Positions 8,401 through 15,485 of a stretch of DNA of 30,642 nucleotides are shown one piece after another; the stretch's first letter is position 1; the number at the start of each line of letters is the position of its first letter. A program made the translations under genes and the position numbers. The notes beneath the pieces were generated by a model. It did no database searches. It was not told the origin of the DNA and worked only from the letters and a program-made list of their open reading frames with translations. This DNA is from Bacteroidales bacterium. GTDB taxonomy: Bacteria; Bacteroidota; Bacteroidia; Bacteroidales; Muribaculaceae. The stretch is from positions 1 to 30,642 of the forward strand of contig CAAGGJ010000051.1 of assembly GCA_900769345.1 (NCBI GenBank), written 5' to 3'.

Positions 8401-8428
8401 CTATTGCAATGTCTAACTTTATTCCAGT

Positions 8429-9658
8429 TTATTTATATCCAAACATCTTTGCCACGCGGGCGGTGGCGGCCACAAACTGCTCCACCTCGTCAATAGTGTT
8501 GTAAACGGCAAACGAGGCGCGCACTGTGCCTTCTATGCCAAGGCGATGCATCAAGGGCTGCGCACAATGGTGTCCGGTGCGAACCGCTACGCCCAATTTA
8601 TCGAGCAAAAGCCCTACGTCATAACTGCTTACATTGCCCACGAGGAACGATAACACTGCATCTTTCTCGGCTGCAGTGCCAAAAATGCGCATGCCGGGTA
8701 TCTGCATCAGTCCTTCGGTGGCTGATTGCAGCAATCGATGCTCATGTGCCGAGATATTTTCCAATCCAAGCCCATTGATATAGTCGATGGCGCGACTAAA
8801 AGCGGCTATTCCCACAAAATCGGGCGTTCCTGCCTCAAATTTAAATGGCAAATCGGCAAATGTGGTCTTTTCGAAAGTCACAGTGCCTATCATCTCACCG
8901 CCGCCTTGATAGGGTGGCATACTCTCAAGTAATTTTTTCTTGCCGTAGAGCACGCCCACACCGGAGGGACCATACATCTTATGCGCCGAGAAGGCGTAGA
9001 AGTCGGCATCGAGGTCGCGAACATCCACCCTCATATGTGCCACAGCCTGAGCGCCGTCAACGAGCACGGGTATGCCATGGCGATGCGCTATGCCTATCAT
9101 CTCCTTCACGGGATTGATGGTGCCAAGCACATTGCTCACATGGGCTATGCTCACCAAGCGGGTGTCATCGCCTATCATACGCTCAAAGGCTGCCATATCC
9201 ACCTCACCGGCGTCGTTTATCGGCACCACACTGAGGCGTATGCGCTTGCGCCGCTGAAGCAACTGCCATGGCACTATATTGGCGTGGTGCTCCATAGCTG
9301 TCACTATTATCTCGTCGCCGTTGCAGAGACGCTCGCCGAAACTGCTTGCCACCAGATTGATGGCCTCGGTGGTGCCGCGAGTGAACACTATCTCCTCGGT
9401 CGATTCGGCGCCTATATATTGGCGCACCTTCTCGCGAGTGGCTTCCACCATGTCGGTAGCCTCTTGCGAGAGTGTATGCACTCCGCGATGCACATTGGCT
9501 TTGCTGTGATAATACATCTGCTCTATGCCTTCCACCACACAACGGGGCACTTGCGAGGTGGCGGCATTGTCGAGATAGATTAGTGGCTTACCTGCCACTG
9601 TACGCTCCAAAATGGGATATTCCTTGCGTATCTCCTCTATGTTTAATATCTCTGACAT
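8429..9658 (-). CDS. sufS: Cysteine desulfurase SufS
   Basis: SufS is a PLP enzyme that removes sulfur from L-cysteine, giving alanine and a persulfide for Fe-S cluster assembly. The 409-residue protein is full length. The PLP lysine is Lys227 in SAHKMYGPSG, His124/125 (MEHHANI) stack on the cofactor, and the persulfide cysteine is Cys365 in RTGHHCAQP, the short-loop form typical of group II (SufS/CsdA) enzymes. It is the last gene of the cvpA-sufBCDS run and starts 12 bases after sufD. No sufE or sufU is visible in the window, so the sulfur-transfer partner must be elsewhere or missing. Confidence 0.97.
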   Translation of the reverse strand: MSEILNIEEIRKEYPILERTVAGKPLIYLDNAATSQVPRCVVEGIEQMYYHSKANVHRGVHTLSQEATDMVEATREKVRQYIGAESTEEIVFTRGTTEAINLVASSFGERLCNGDEIIVTAMEHHANIVPWQLLQRRKRIRLSVVPINDAGEVDMAAFERMIGDDTRLVSIAHVSNVLGTINPVKEMIGIAHRHGIPVLVDGAQAVAHMRVDVRDLDADFYAFSAHKMYGPSGVGVLYGKKKLLESMPPYQGGGEMIGTVTFEKTTFADLPFKFEAGTPDFVGIAAFSRAIDYINGLGLENISAHEHRLLQSATEGLMQIPGMRIFGTAAEKDAVLSFLVGNVSSYDVGLLLDKLGVAVRTGHHCAQPLMHRLGIEGTVRASFAVYNTIDEVEQFVAATARVAKMFGYK

Positions 9659-9670
9659 TCGATTTTTGGT

Positions 9671-11053
9671 TTATTTATGTTGGTCTGCACCTTTCACCAC
9701 TTCGCGGCAACTGTTGCTGCAGTCGCTGCATTGGTGTAGCTGGCCACAGAAGCGTTTTTCCACCAAGCGCTGGAGGCGATTTTTGAGTGATTCCATACGC
9801 ACGGTGTCGATTACATCGCTCATAAAGGCTTGCATAAGCATAGTGCGTGCCTCTTCCCGGGTGATGCCGCGAGCCTGCATATAGAATATGGCGTCCTGAT
9901 CGAGTTGACCGATGGCGGTGCCGTGGCTACACTTCACATCGTCGCAATATATCTCAAGTTGCGGCTTGGTGTGTATCTTGGCGGTGTCGGTTGCCACCAC
10001 ATTGCGGTTGCTCTGATAGGCTTCTATCTTATTGGCTCCTTCTGCCACCATGATGCGACCGGTAAATCCGCCGGTCGACTGCTCGTCGAGCACATATTTA
10101 AAAAGTTCGTTGCTCTTGCAGTGACCCACATTGTGGCTGATGTAGGTGTAATTATCGATTTGCTGCTTGCCGCCCTCTATTGCCATACCATAGAGGTGTG
10201 TTTCGGCACCTTCGCCGTCAACGCTCACCACAAAGTCGTTGCGGGTAATGCCGTTGGTGAGGGTAATACCGTTGAGTAGCACATTCGATCCGGCAGCCTG
10301 CTTCACATAGTGTGCCGTGGTGCGACGGGTCTTTTCGGTCGATTCTTCTATATCGTAATAGTCGAAATGGGCATTGGTTTCAGCCACTATTTCCACCACT
10401 TGGTTCACAAGGAAATTATGGTCGGTGTTCTGCGTATGATCGCACACGAGCATTTGTGCCTTGGCATTCTCGCCTATCACCACCAGCACGCGGCGCACTG
10501 CCATTATCGGGCCGCCGGCATTCATTATGTTCACCAGCTGGATGGGGCGTTCAAGCTCCACATTCTTAGGCACATACACCAGCAATCCTTCCTGACCGAG
10601 CAGTGTATTGAGTGCCACGCGCACGTCGCTGTGCGGCGCCACGCTGCCCAGATAGCGGTTCAATATCTCGGGATGGCGTTCTGCGGCTTCGCTGAATGGC
10701 TCCACCACCACATCGGCGGGCAGTGATGGCGACTTGCGCGATGCCTTAAACACATCGTTGAAGAAGAAATACATCCATGTGCTCATATTGGGCACATCGC
10801 AGCGAAATGCCTCGGCGGCGTCGGCGCCAAGATTCACGCGATTGATGTTCACCCCATAGTCGGGAGCATACATCTCTTCTATGTCGCTCACCTCATAATT
10901 CTCCTCGCCGCGATGGGGCAAATGGCCCTCTTCAAGCACCTCGAGCGCCTCGGCTCGCAGCTCATTCATTGCTGCCGGAGCATGTGCTTCGAGTGCTTCG
11001 CGGTGGCTCTTATAGAGGTCGATATATTGTTGCAATGCGTTGTTCATTGTCAT
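9671..11053 (-). CDS. sufD: Fe-S cluster assembly protein SufD
   Basis: SufD is a scaffold subunit of the SufBC2D complex. The 460-residue protein has a helical N-terminal region and the right-handed beta-helix core of the family, with conserved DDVKCSHGTAIGQLD near 384 whose histidine matches the functional His of E. coli SufD. The start could be residue 1 or Met3 (MNNALQQ), since both are in frame a codon apart. The C-terminal tail is unusual: four cysteines (436, 442, 445, 449) lie in 14 residues, after which a short charged tail ends the protein. I recall shorter Cys-containing tails in some Bacteroidetes SufD but cannot confirm this. It sits 16 bases after sufC and 12 before sufS. Confidence 0.95.
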   Translation of the reverse strand: MTMNNALQQYIDLYKSHREALEAHAPAAMNELRAEALEVLEEGHLPHRGEENYEVSDIEEMYAPDYGVNINRVNLGADAAEAFRCDVPNMSTWMYFFFNDVFKASRKSPSLPADVVVEPFSEAAERHPEILNRYLGSVAPHSDVRVALNTLLGQEGLLVYVPKNVELERPIQLVNIMNAGGPIMAVRRVLVVIGENAKAQMLVCDHTQNTDHNFLVNQVVEIVAETNAHFDYYDIEESTEKTRRTTAHYVKQAAGSNVLLNGITLTNGITRNDFVVSVDGEGAETHLYGMAIEGGKQQIDNYTYISHNVGHCKSNELFKYVLDEQSTGGFTGRIMVAEGANKIEAYQSNRNVVATDTAKIHTKPQLEIYCDDVKCSHGTAIGQLDQDAIFYMQARGITREEARTMLMQAFMSDVIDTVRMESLKNRLQRLVEKRFCGQLHQCSDCSNSCREVVKGADQHK

Positions 11054-11069
11054 TTTCCTCCGATGAGCG

Positions 11070-11825
11070 TTATTCGTTATCCACTTGTTGCTTTATCCAG
11101 TCGTAGCCTTTCTCTTCGAGTTTGAGTGCCAATTCCGGACCTGCCGACATCACTATGCGGCCCTTATAGAGCACATGCACAAAGTCGGGCTTGATGTAGT
11201 CGAGAAGTCGCTGGTAGTGGGTAATCACTATTGTGGCATTATTGGCGCTCTTGAGCTTGTTAACGCCTTCCGACACTATGCGCAGCGCATCTATGTCGAG
11301 GCCGCTGTCGGTCTCATCGAGTATCGACAACCGGGGCTCAAGCATTGCCATCTGATATATCTCGTTACGCTTCTTTTCGCCGCCCGAAAAACCTTCGTTC
11401 ACCGAGCGCGATGCCAATTTGTTGTCGAGCTGCACCAAGGCGCTCTTTTCGCGCTTCATCTTCAGAAATTCGCTCGCCGAGATGGCTTCTTGACCAAAGT
11501 ATTTGCGCTTGGCATTGATGGCGGCATGCATAAAGTTCACCATCGACACGCCGGGTATCTCCACCGGATACTGAAAACTCAAGAAGAGCCCTTCGTGCGA
11601 ACGGTCCTCGGGTGCCATTGCCAGCAGGTCTTTGCCGTAGAATTCCACGCTGCCGCCGGTTACGGTAAATGCTGGATTGCCTGCCAATACGCTCGACAGG
11701 GTGCTCTTGCCCGAACCGTTGGGTCCCATTATTGCATGCACTTCTCCGGGACGAACGGTGAGATTGATGCCTTTCAATATTTCTTTGCCTTCGATATTGG
11801 CATGGAGATCTTTGATTACTAACAT
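11070..11825 (-). CDS. sufC: Fe-S cluster assembly ATPase SufC
   Basis: SufC is the ABC-type ATPase that drives the SufBC2D scaffold. Using the ATG at 11825 it has 251 residues, the normal size. It carries Walker A GPNGSGKS (34-41), signature FSGGE (146-150), Walker B ending in Asp170-Glu171 within LSILDETDSGLD, and the H-loop His203. An in-frame ATG at 11873 would add 16 basic residues, but the family normally begins MLVIKDLHA-like, so 11825 is preferred. It lies 48 bases after sufB and 16 before sufD, in the common Bacteroidetes order sufB-sufC-sufD-sufS. It is a soluble ABC protein, not a membrane transporter. Confidence 0.97.
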   Translation of the reverse strand: MLVIKDLHANIEGKEILKGINLTVRPGEVHAIMGPNGSGKSTLSSVLAGNPAFTVTGGSVEFYGKDLLAMAPEDRSHEGLFLSFQYPVEIPGVSMVNFMHAAINAKRKYFGQEAISASEFLKMKREKSALVQLDNKLASRSVNEGFSGGEKKRNEIYQMAMLEPRLSILDETDSGLDIDALRIVSEGVNKLKSANNATIVITHYQRLLDYIKPDFVHVLYKGRIVMSAGPELALKLEEKGYDWIKQQVDNE

Positions 11826-11873
11826 ATATGTTCGATTATTATTTTTTATTCGTGGTTTAATTTTGTTTCTCAC

Positions 11874-13337
11874 TTATCCTATGCTGCCTTCAAGCGACAC
11901 CGACAGCAGTTTTTGTGCCTCTACGGCAAACTCCATCGGCAGCTTTGCCATCACTTCCTTGGCATAACCGTTCACTATCAAGCCCACGGCATCCTCTGTG
12001 GAAATACCTCGCTGATTGCAGTAGAATATCTGCTCTTCGTTGATCTTCGATGTGGTTGCTTCGTGTTCCACCACCGAGGTCTCATTTTGGCAGTCGATAT
12101 AGGGGAATGTGTGCGCTCCGCAGGTTGAGCCGAGCAGCAGACTGTCGCACTGGGTGTAGTTGCGGCAATTGCTTGCCGAGGGCACCACCTTCACTTGTCC
12201 GCGATAACTGTTCTGGCTATGTCCTGCCGAGATGCCTTTCGACACTATGGTGCTGCGAGTGTTCTTACCCAAATGTATCATCTTGGTGCCTGTGTCGGCT
12301 TGCTGATAATTGTTGGTCAATGCCACTGAGTAAAATTCGCCCACCGAATTGTCGCCCTTAAGCACGCAACTGGGATATTTCCATGTTATGGCGCTGCCGG
12401 TCTCCACTTGGGTCCACGAGAGTTTCGAGTAGTCGCCGCGGCATAGTCCTCGCTTGGTCACAAAGTTATAGATACCTCCATTACCATCTTTATCGCCTGG
12501 ATACCAGTTCTGTACGGTGGAATACTTCACTTCGGCGCGATCTTCCACTATTATCTCTACTATGGCGGCATGCAGTTGGTTCTCATCGCGCATTGGCGCG
12601 GTGCAGCCTTCGAGATACGACACATACGAATCATCGTCGGCCACTATCAGTGTGCGCTCAAACTGTCCCGTACCGCTGGCATTGATGCGGAAATAGGTGG
12701 ATAGCTCCATAGGGCAGCGCACTCCCTTTGGAATGTAGACAAACGAACCGTCGCTGAACACTGCCGAATTGAGCGCCGCAAAAAAGTTATCGGTATAGGG
12801 CACTACTTTGCCCAAATACTTCTTCACCAAGTCGGGATAATCCTTCACCGCATCGCTGAACGAGCAGAATATGATGCCCATCTCTGCCAATCGCTCACGA
12901 TACATGGTCTTTACGCCCGACGAGTCCATCACAGCATCTACCGCCATACCGCTCAAGCGCATTTGCTCCTCCAAGGGTATGCCCAATTTGTCGAAGGTCT
13001 TCTTTATTTCGGGATCTATCTCCTTTGCTTCGCCGTCGGTCTTGGTCTTGGGCGCCGCAAAATAACTGATGTCTTGATAATCTATCTCGGGTATATTAAG
13101 ATGCGCCCAGCGGGGCATTTTCATTGTCTGCCAGTGGCGAAATGCCTTCAGTCTGAACTCCAAAAGCCATTCCGGCTCGTTGCGATAGCCCGAGATATAT
13201 CGCACCACGTCTTCGTTCAGCCCCTTGGGGATGATATGTGTTTCAACGTCGGTCACAAAGCCGTATTTATATTCGCTATGCGCCGCCTCGTTGATGATAT
13301 CATTAGTTGCCTGTTGTATATTGTTTTCGTTTTCCAT
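11874..13337 (-). CDS. sufB: Fe-S cluster assembly protein SufB
   Basis: SufB is the main scaffold on which clusters are built with SufC and SufD, fed with sulfur by SufS. From the ATG at 13337 it has 487 residues, like other long SufB proteins. The beta-helix core contains the family block GSTCGAHTFPYI, whose Cys406 corresponds to the E. coli cysteine that accepts sulfur, and the later stretch KINEEQIFY with a conserved glutamate. A longer in-frame start at 13373 would add twelve charged residues. I prefer Met13 of that frame (MENENNIQQ) because the extension is lysine-rich and untypical. It starts 48 bases after the cvpA-type gene. Confidence 0.96.
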   Translation of the reverse strand: MENENNIQQATNDIINEAAHSEYKYGFVTDVETHIIPKGLNEDVVRYISGYRNEPEWLLEFRLKAFRHWQTMKMPRWAHLNIPEIDYQDISYFAAPKTKTDGEAKEIDPEIKKTFDKLGIPLEEQMRLSGMAVDAVMDSSGVKTMYRERLAEMGIIFCSFSDAVKDYPDLVKKYLGKVVPYTDNFFAALNSAVFSDGSFVYIPKGVRCPMELSTYFRINASGTGQFERTLIVADDDSYVSYLEGCTAPMRDENQLHAAIVEIIVEDRAEVKYSTVQNWYPGDKDGNGGIYNFVTKRGLCRGDYSKLSWTQVETGSAITWKYPSCVLKGDNSVGEFYSVALTNNYQQADTGTKMIHLGKNTRSTIVSKGISAGHSQNSYRGQVKVVPSASNCRNYTQCDSLLLGSTCGAHTFPYIDCQNETSVVEHEATTSKINEEQIFYCNQRGISTEDAVGLIVNGYAKEVMAKLPMEFAVEAQKLLSVSLEGSIG

Positions 13338-13385
13338 CTTTTTTCTTCTGTTTTCGTTTTTGCCTTGCTCCAAGCCTGCAGAATA

Positions 13386-13949
13386 TTATATCAAACCCTC
13401 TGCCGCTTCATCATCTGGGACCGGAGTCGCCACGTTTTCTATCGAGTCGCTTGGCAAGTCGTGTTGACCCAATGCCCATGGCACCAGATTGAGCGTTATC
13501 TCAAAGGGTTTATTGTCGAGCGCATGTTGTGTGTTGAATACTTCGCTCTTAGGCGATATCAACAACCATAGGTTGAGCAATATGCTTAGTCCGAAAAAAT
13601 ACTTAAACACATTGAGCGCCGACCCGCCTATGCGATCCAATATGCTCAGGTGTAGTGCATCTATGGTGTTCTTCAAAAACATTCCTGCCACTTTCACACT
13701 CAGCCACACAAGCACAAACAGCACTATCACTGCCATAGCATGCGTGGTGACACTCGGCATAGGCCATTCTGCCGAACTCGGAATAACTTCTTTTAGCACC
13801 TCGGTGGCGCTGTCGCCCATCATATTACACACTATTATGCCGAGCACAAAACCCATTATCGACGACATCTGCTTTATCATGCCGCGCATGTAGCCATACA
13901 CCACACCCACGCCCAATAGCAGAAGCATTATTACATCTATTAAAGTCAT
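13386..13949 (-). CDS. CvpA family membrane protein
   Basis: This 187-residue protein has four hydrophobic segments (about 3-24, 31-52, 66-88 and 103-125) and the opening MTLIDVIMLLLLGVGVVYGYMRG, typical of the CvpA family named after a colicin V production protein. CvpA proteins are small inner-membrane proteins linked to envelope stress, but their activity is not settled. The rest is a short cytoplasmic or periplasmic tail ending in an acidic stretch. The gene comes first in the run that continues with sufBCDS, and the only promoter-like element is upstream of it (13975). That suggests co-transcription with the Fe-S genes. A functional link is an inference. Confidence 0.85.
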   Translation of the reverse strand: MTLIDVIMLLLLGVGVVYGYMRGMIKQMSSIMGFVLGIIVCNMMGDSATEVLKEVIPSSAEWPMPSVTTHAMAVIVLFVLVWLSVKVAGMFLKNTIDALHLSILDRIGGSALNVFKYFFGLSILLNLWLLISPKSEVFNTQHALDNKPFEITLNLVPWALGQHDLPSDSIENVATPVPDDEAAEGLI

Positions 13950-13974
13950 TTTCTTACATTTTTGTTCAATCGTG

Positions 13975-13982
13975 CAAAATTA
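13975..13982 (-). promoter_or_regulatory. -7 promoter element for cvpA-sufBCDS
   Basis: TAATTTTG on the minus strand matches TAnnTTTG and lies 26 bases before the cvpA-type start. No -33 TTTG is present at the usual spacing. Bases 13983-14239 hold no gene that I can see. Confidence 0.45.
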
Positions 13983-14239
13983 CGAAAAATCCGTCACATT
14001 ATCGTGAATTTCGCTCATAGATAACTATACTTGGCAAATATCTGCCTCCTAAGCCAATATTTCTAACCATATATAGTAAGTATCATAGCTCTGCCACGTC
14101 TCTATTTCGAGAAAAAACGGGATTTACACGGCAAATATGCTACGCATAATAAAAAATTTTCTTCCAACACAAATCACTGATTCATAACACCATAGCATTA
14201 AATACCGAAAACAAAATACACACAAAAGCCGAGCAACAT

Positions 14240-14270
14240 TTTGTCAATTACAGAAAAATTCCTACCTTTG
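14240..14270 (+). promoter_or_regulatory. Promoter of the SRP RNA-tRNA-Thr unit
   Basis: TTTG (14240-14243), a 19-base gap and TACCTTTG (14263-14270) match both Bacteroidetes promoter elements. The RNA would start about seven bases further on, where the closing stem of the SRP RNA begins. Confidence 0.75.
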
Positions 14271-14272
14271 CA

Positions 14273-14373
14273 GTGGGTAAGTCCTATACGGCCAGCTCCT
14301 TGTCAACTCCCCCAGGTCTTGACCGAAGCAAGGGTAGCAGGTTGTAGCGGCGCGATGTAGATAGCTTACCTAC
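14273..14373 (+). ncRNA. ffs: Signal recognition particle RNA (4.5S, small bacterial type)
   Basis: SRP RNA binds Ffh and guides proteins to the membrane. The sequence folds as one long hairpin. The ends pair: GTGGGTAAG (14273-14281) with CTTACCTAC (14365-14373), including one G-U pair. Further pairs are CTAT/ATAG, GCT/AGC, CCT/AGG and CCC/GGG. The domain IV core CCCCCAGGTC...GAAGCAAGGG matches the SRP54-binding loop pattern (AGG opposite GAAGCA). The apex reads UCUUGACC, so the usual CC-GGAA-GG tetraloop is not present. No protein frame fits. The tRNA-Thr gene starts two bases later, so both are probably cut from one transcript. Boundaries are from the fold and are good to a few bases. Confidence 0.83.
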
Positions 14374-14375
14374 CT

Positions 14376-14449
14376 GCCTCTTTAGCTCAGTTGGCCAGAG
14401 CACGTGATTTGTAATCTCGGGGTCGTTGGTTCGAATCCGACAAGAGGCT
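14376..14449 (+). tRNA. tRNA-Thr (anticodon TGT)
   Basis: The 74-base sequence folds into a cloverleaf. GCCTCTT (14376-14382) pairs with AAGAGGC (14442-14448), and the D arm is GCTC...GAGC. The anticodon loop TTTGTAA gives TGT, which reads Thr ACA and likely other ACN codons. The T arm is GTTGG TTCGAAT CCGAC. The discriminator is T and CCA is not encoded. The anticodon stem CGTGA/TCTCG has one T-T mismatch at its middle pair, which is odd but I think tolerable. A terminator follows within a few bases. Confidence 0.95.
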
Positions 14450-14454
14450 CTAAA

Positions 14455-14489
14455 AAAAGAAGCACCGACACTAAGTTGGTGCTTCTTTT
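14455..14489 (+). terminator. Rho-independent terminator of the SRP RNA-tRNA unit
   Basis: AAAAGAAGCACC (14455-14466) and GGTGCTTCTTTT (14478-14489) are perfect arms around an 11-base loop, with the T-run in the 3' arm and after it. The nearly symmetrical A/T ends mean it could also act on the minus strand, where the higBA genes are read toward it. Confidence 0.9.
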
Positions 14490-14512
14490 ATTTTCCACAC
14501 GGCTTACGCAAA

Positions 14513-14563
14513 TTGTGCCAATTTGTGACCGAAAAAGAATCTGTGTATTCTGTGTTAAGAAAA
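14513..14563 (+). repeat. 51-bp direct repeat, copy 1 (beside higA)
   Basis: This sequence matches 15360-15410 at 45 of 51 positions in the same orientation. The two copies flank the higBA pair. It contains the motif GAAAAAGAATCTGTGT, which belongs to the wider ATCTGTG/ATCCGTG intergenic repeat family of the window. Confidence 0.85.
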
Positions 14564-14616
14564 TCCGACATCCGTGGTAATCTCTCTACCAATCACATCA
14601 TTCTAATAATCATCAT

Positions 14617-14961
14617 TCAGAGCGCCGCTACTGAGCGTCTAATGCTCTCCAAACGCTGCAAAAAACTCTTATCTCCTATGATAGTGCGGATATTATACTG
14701 CATTTGCAGTCGCAACAATGGTTCGGCATTAACCCCTAATGCGGCTTCAAATAGTAGTGCCGTTTTCTCGGTTATCGGTCTACGTCCATTGAGAATTTCA
14801 TTCAAGGCCGATTTAGCAATACCCATTTGCATTGCCAACTGACGCTGCGATATTCCGCGATATTCCACCTCTTCCTTTAGTATTTCTCCAGGATGCGTTG
14901 GATACGCCGATTCCAAATTGTTCGCCAACATTTCTTCAGTGTTTTTTTCTTCTTTATTCAT
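14617..14961 (-). CDS. higA: HigA-type antitoxin, HTH transcription regulator
   Basis: This 114-residue protein is of the HigA family: the antitoxin that neutralises HigB and usually represses its own operon. It has the family motif HPGEIL (23-28) and an XRE helix-turn-helix at about 35-60 (GISQRQLAMQMGIAKSALNE), followed by a helical C-terminal part. It begins 6 bases after the toxin gene, giving the toxin-first order typical of higBA. Overlap with the toxin gene is absent, so translation may be coupled through the small gap. The upstream palindrome at 15324-15340 lies over the promoter and is its likely operator. HTH identity is sure and the HigA assignment very likely. Confidence 0.92.
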   Translation of the reverse strand: MNKEEKNTEEMLANNLESAYPTHPGEILKEEVEYRGISQRQLAMQMGIAKSALNEILNGRRPITEKTALLFEAALGVNAEPLLRLQMQYNIRTIIGDKSFLQRLESIRRSVAAL

Positions 14962-14967
14962 AATCTT

Positions 14968-15282
14968 TCAATCATAATGGTTCGACAAATCTGTGATATT
15001 ACATATGGTTGCTATGGTCTCTCCGTCTTTTACATTTTCTTCAAATTCAATGCGATATTGGTCGTTAACTCGTACTGACGATAGCCCTTGCTTATCCCCA
15101 GCTAATTTTTCATACCGCAAAGAGTTGTACTTTGTTAACCCGAGAACATCTTTCTCTGATATCATCAAATCCACAATGCGAATATATTTGCGAATTATCT
15201 GAGGTTGAAAGCGATGCTTCTTGTCGCATTTTGCCTCGCAATACAGAACCTTTAGATATGTCTCATTGAACCTAACCTCCAT
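14968..15282 (-). CDS. higB: HigB-type mRNA interferase toxin
   Basis: This 104-residue protein belongs to the RelE/ParE superfamily, HigB branch; such toxins cut mRNA in the ribosome. The family block SSVRVNDQYRIEF (69-81) is present, with basic and polar residues Arg71, Asn73 and Arg77 in the place of the usual active-site strand. The C-terminal NITDLSNHYD ends the fold in the expected way. It starts 18 bases after a consensus -7 element and is followed by higA after 6 bases. Length (104) is slightly above the usual 90-95. Activity has not been tested and cannot be judged from the sequence alone. Confidence 0.88.
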   Translation of the reverse strand: MEVRFNETYLKVLYCEAKCDKKHRFQPQIIRKYIRIVDLMISEKDVLGLTKYNSLRYEKLAGDKQGLSSVRVNDQYRIEFEENVKDGETIATICNITDLSNHYD

Positions 15283-15299
15283 CTAATTATTTCTTTTTG

Positions 15300-15331
15300 C
15301 AAATATATTAGTTTTATCAAGAATTCACAAA
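15300..15331 (-). promoter_or_regulatory. higBA promoter (both elements)
   Basis: On the minus strand, TTTG (15331-15328), a 20-base gap and TATATTTG (15307-15300) match the two Bacteroidetes elements. Transcription would begin about 11 bases before the higB ATG. Confidence 0.7.
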
Positions 15332-15340
15332 TTTTGTGAA
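15324..15340. promoter_or_regulatory. Palindrome over the higBA -33 element, candidate HigA operator
   Basis: TTCACAAA and TTTGTGAA (15324-15331 and 15333-15340) are perfect 8-base arms around one T. The left arm contains the -33 TTTG of the higBA promoter, so a bound dimer would block sigma contact. HigA-type proteins usually bind such sites. Confidence 0.65.
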
Positions 15341-15359
15341 CATTATTTTCTAACCTTAT

Positions 15360-15410
15360 TTGTGCAAATTTGTAATCGAAAAAGAATCTGTGTGATTTGT
15401 GTTAAGAAAA
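15360..15410 (+). repeat. 51-bp direct repeat, copy 2 (beside higB)
   Basis: This is the partner of 14513-14563, differing at 6 of 51 positions. Downstream, to about 15470, the DNA repeats the motifs AAAAAGCCC and ATCCGTGGTAAT. It is non-coding. Confidence 0.85.
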
Positions 15411-15485
15411 AGCCCTTCATCCTTAGTAATTTGCAATGAAAAAGCCCATCATCCGTGGTAATTAGTAGTAATCACCCCCCCGGAA

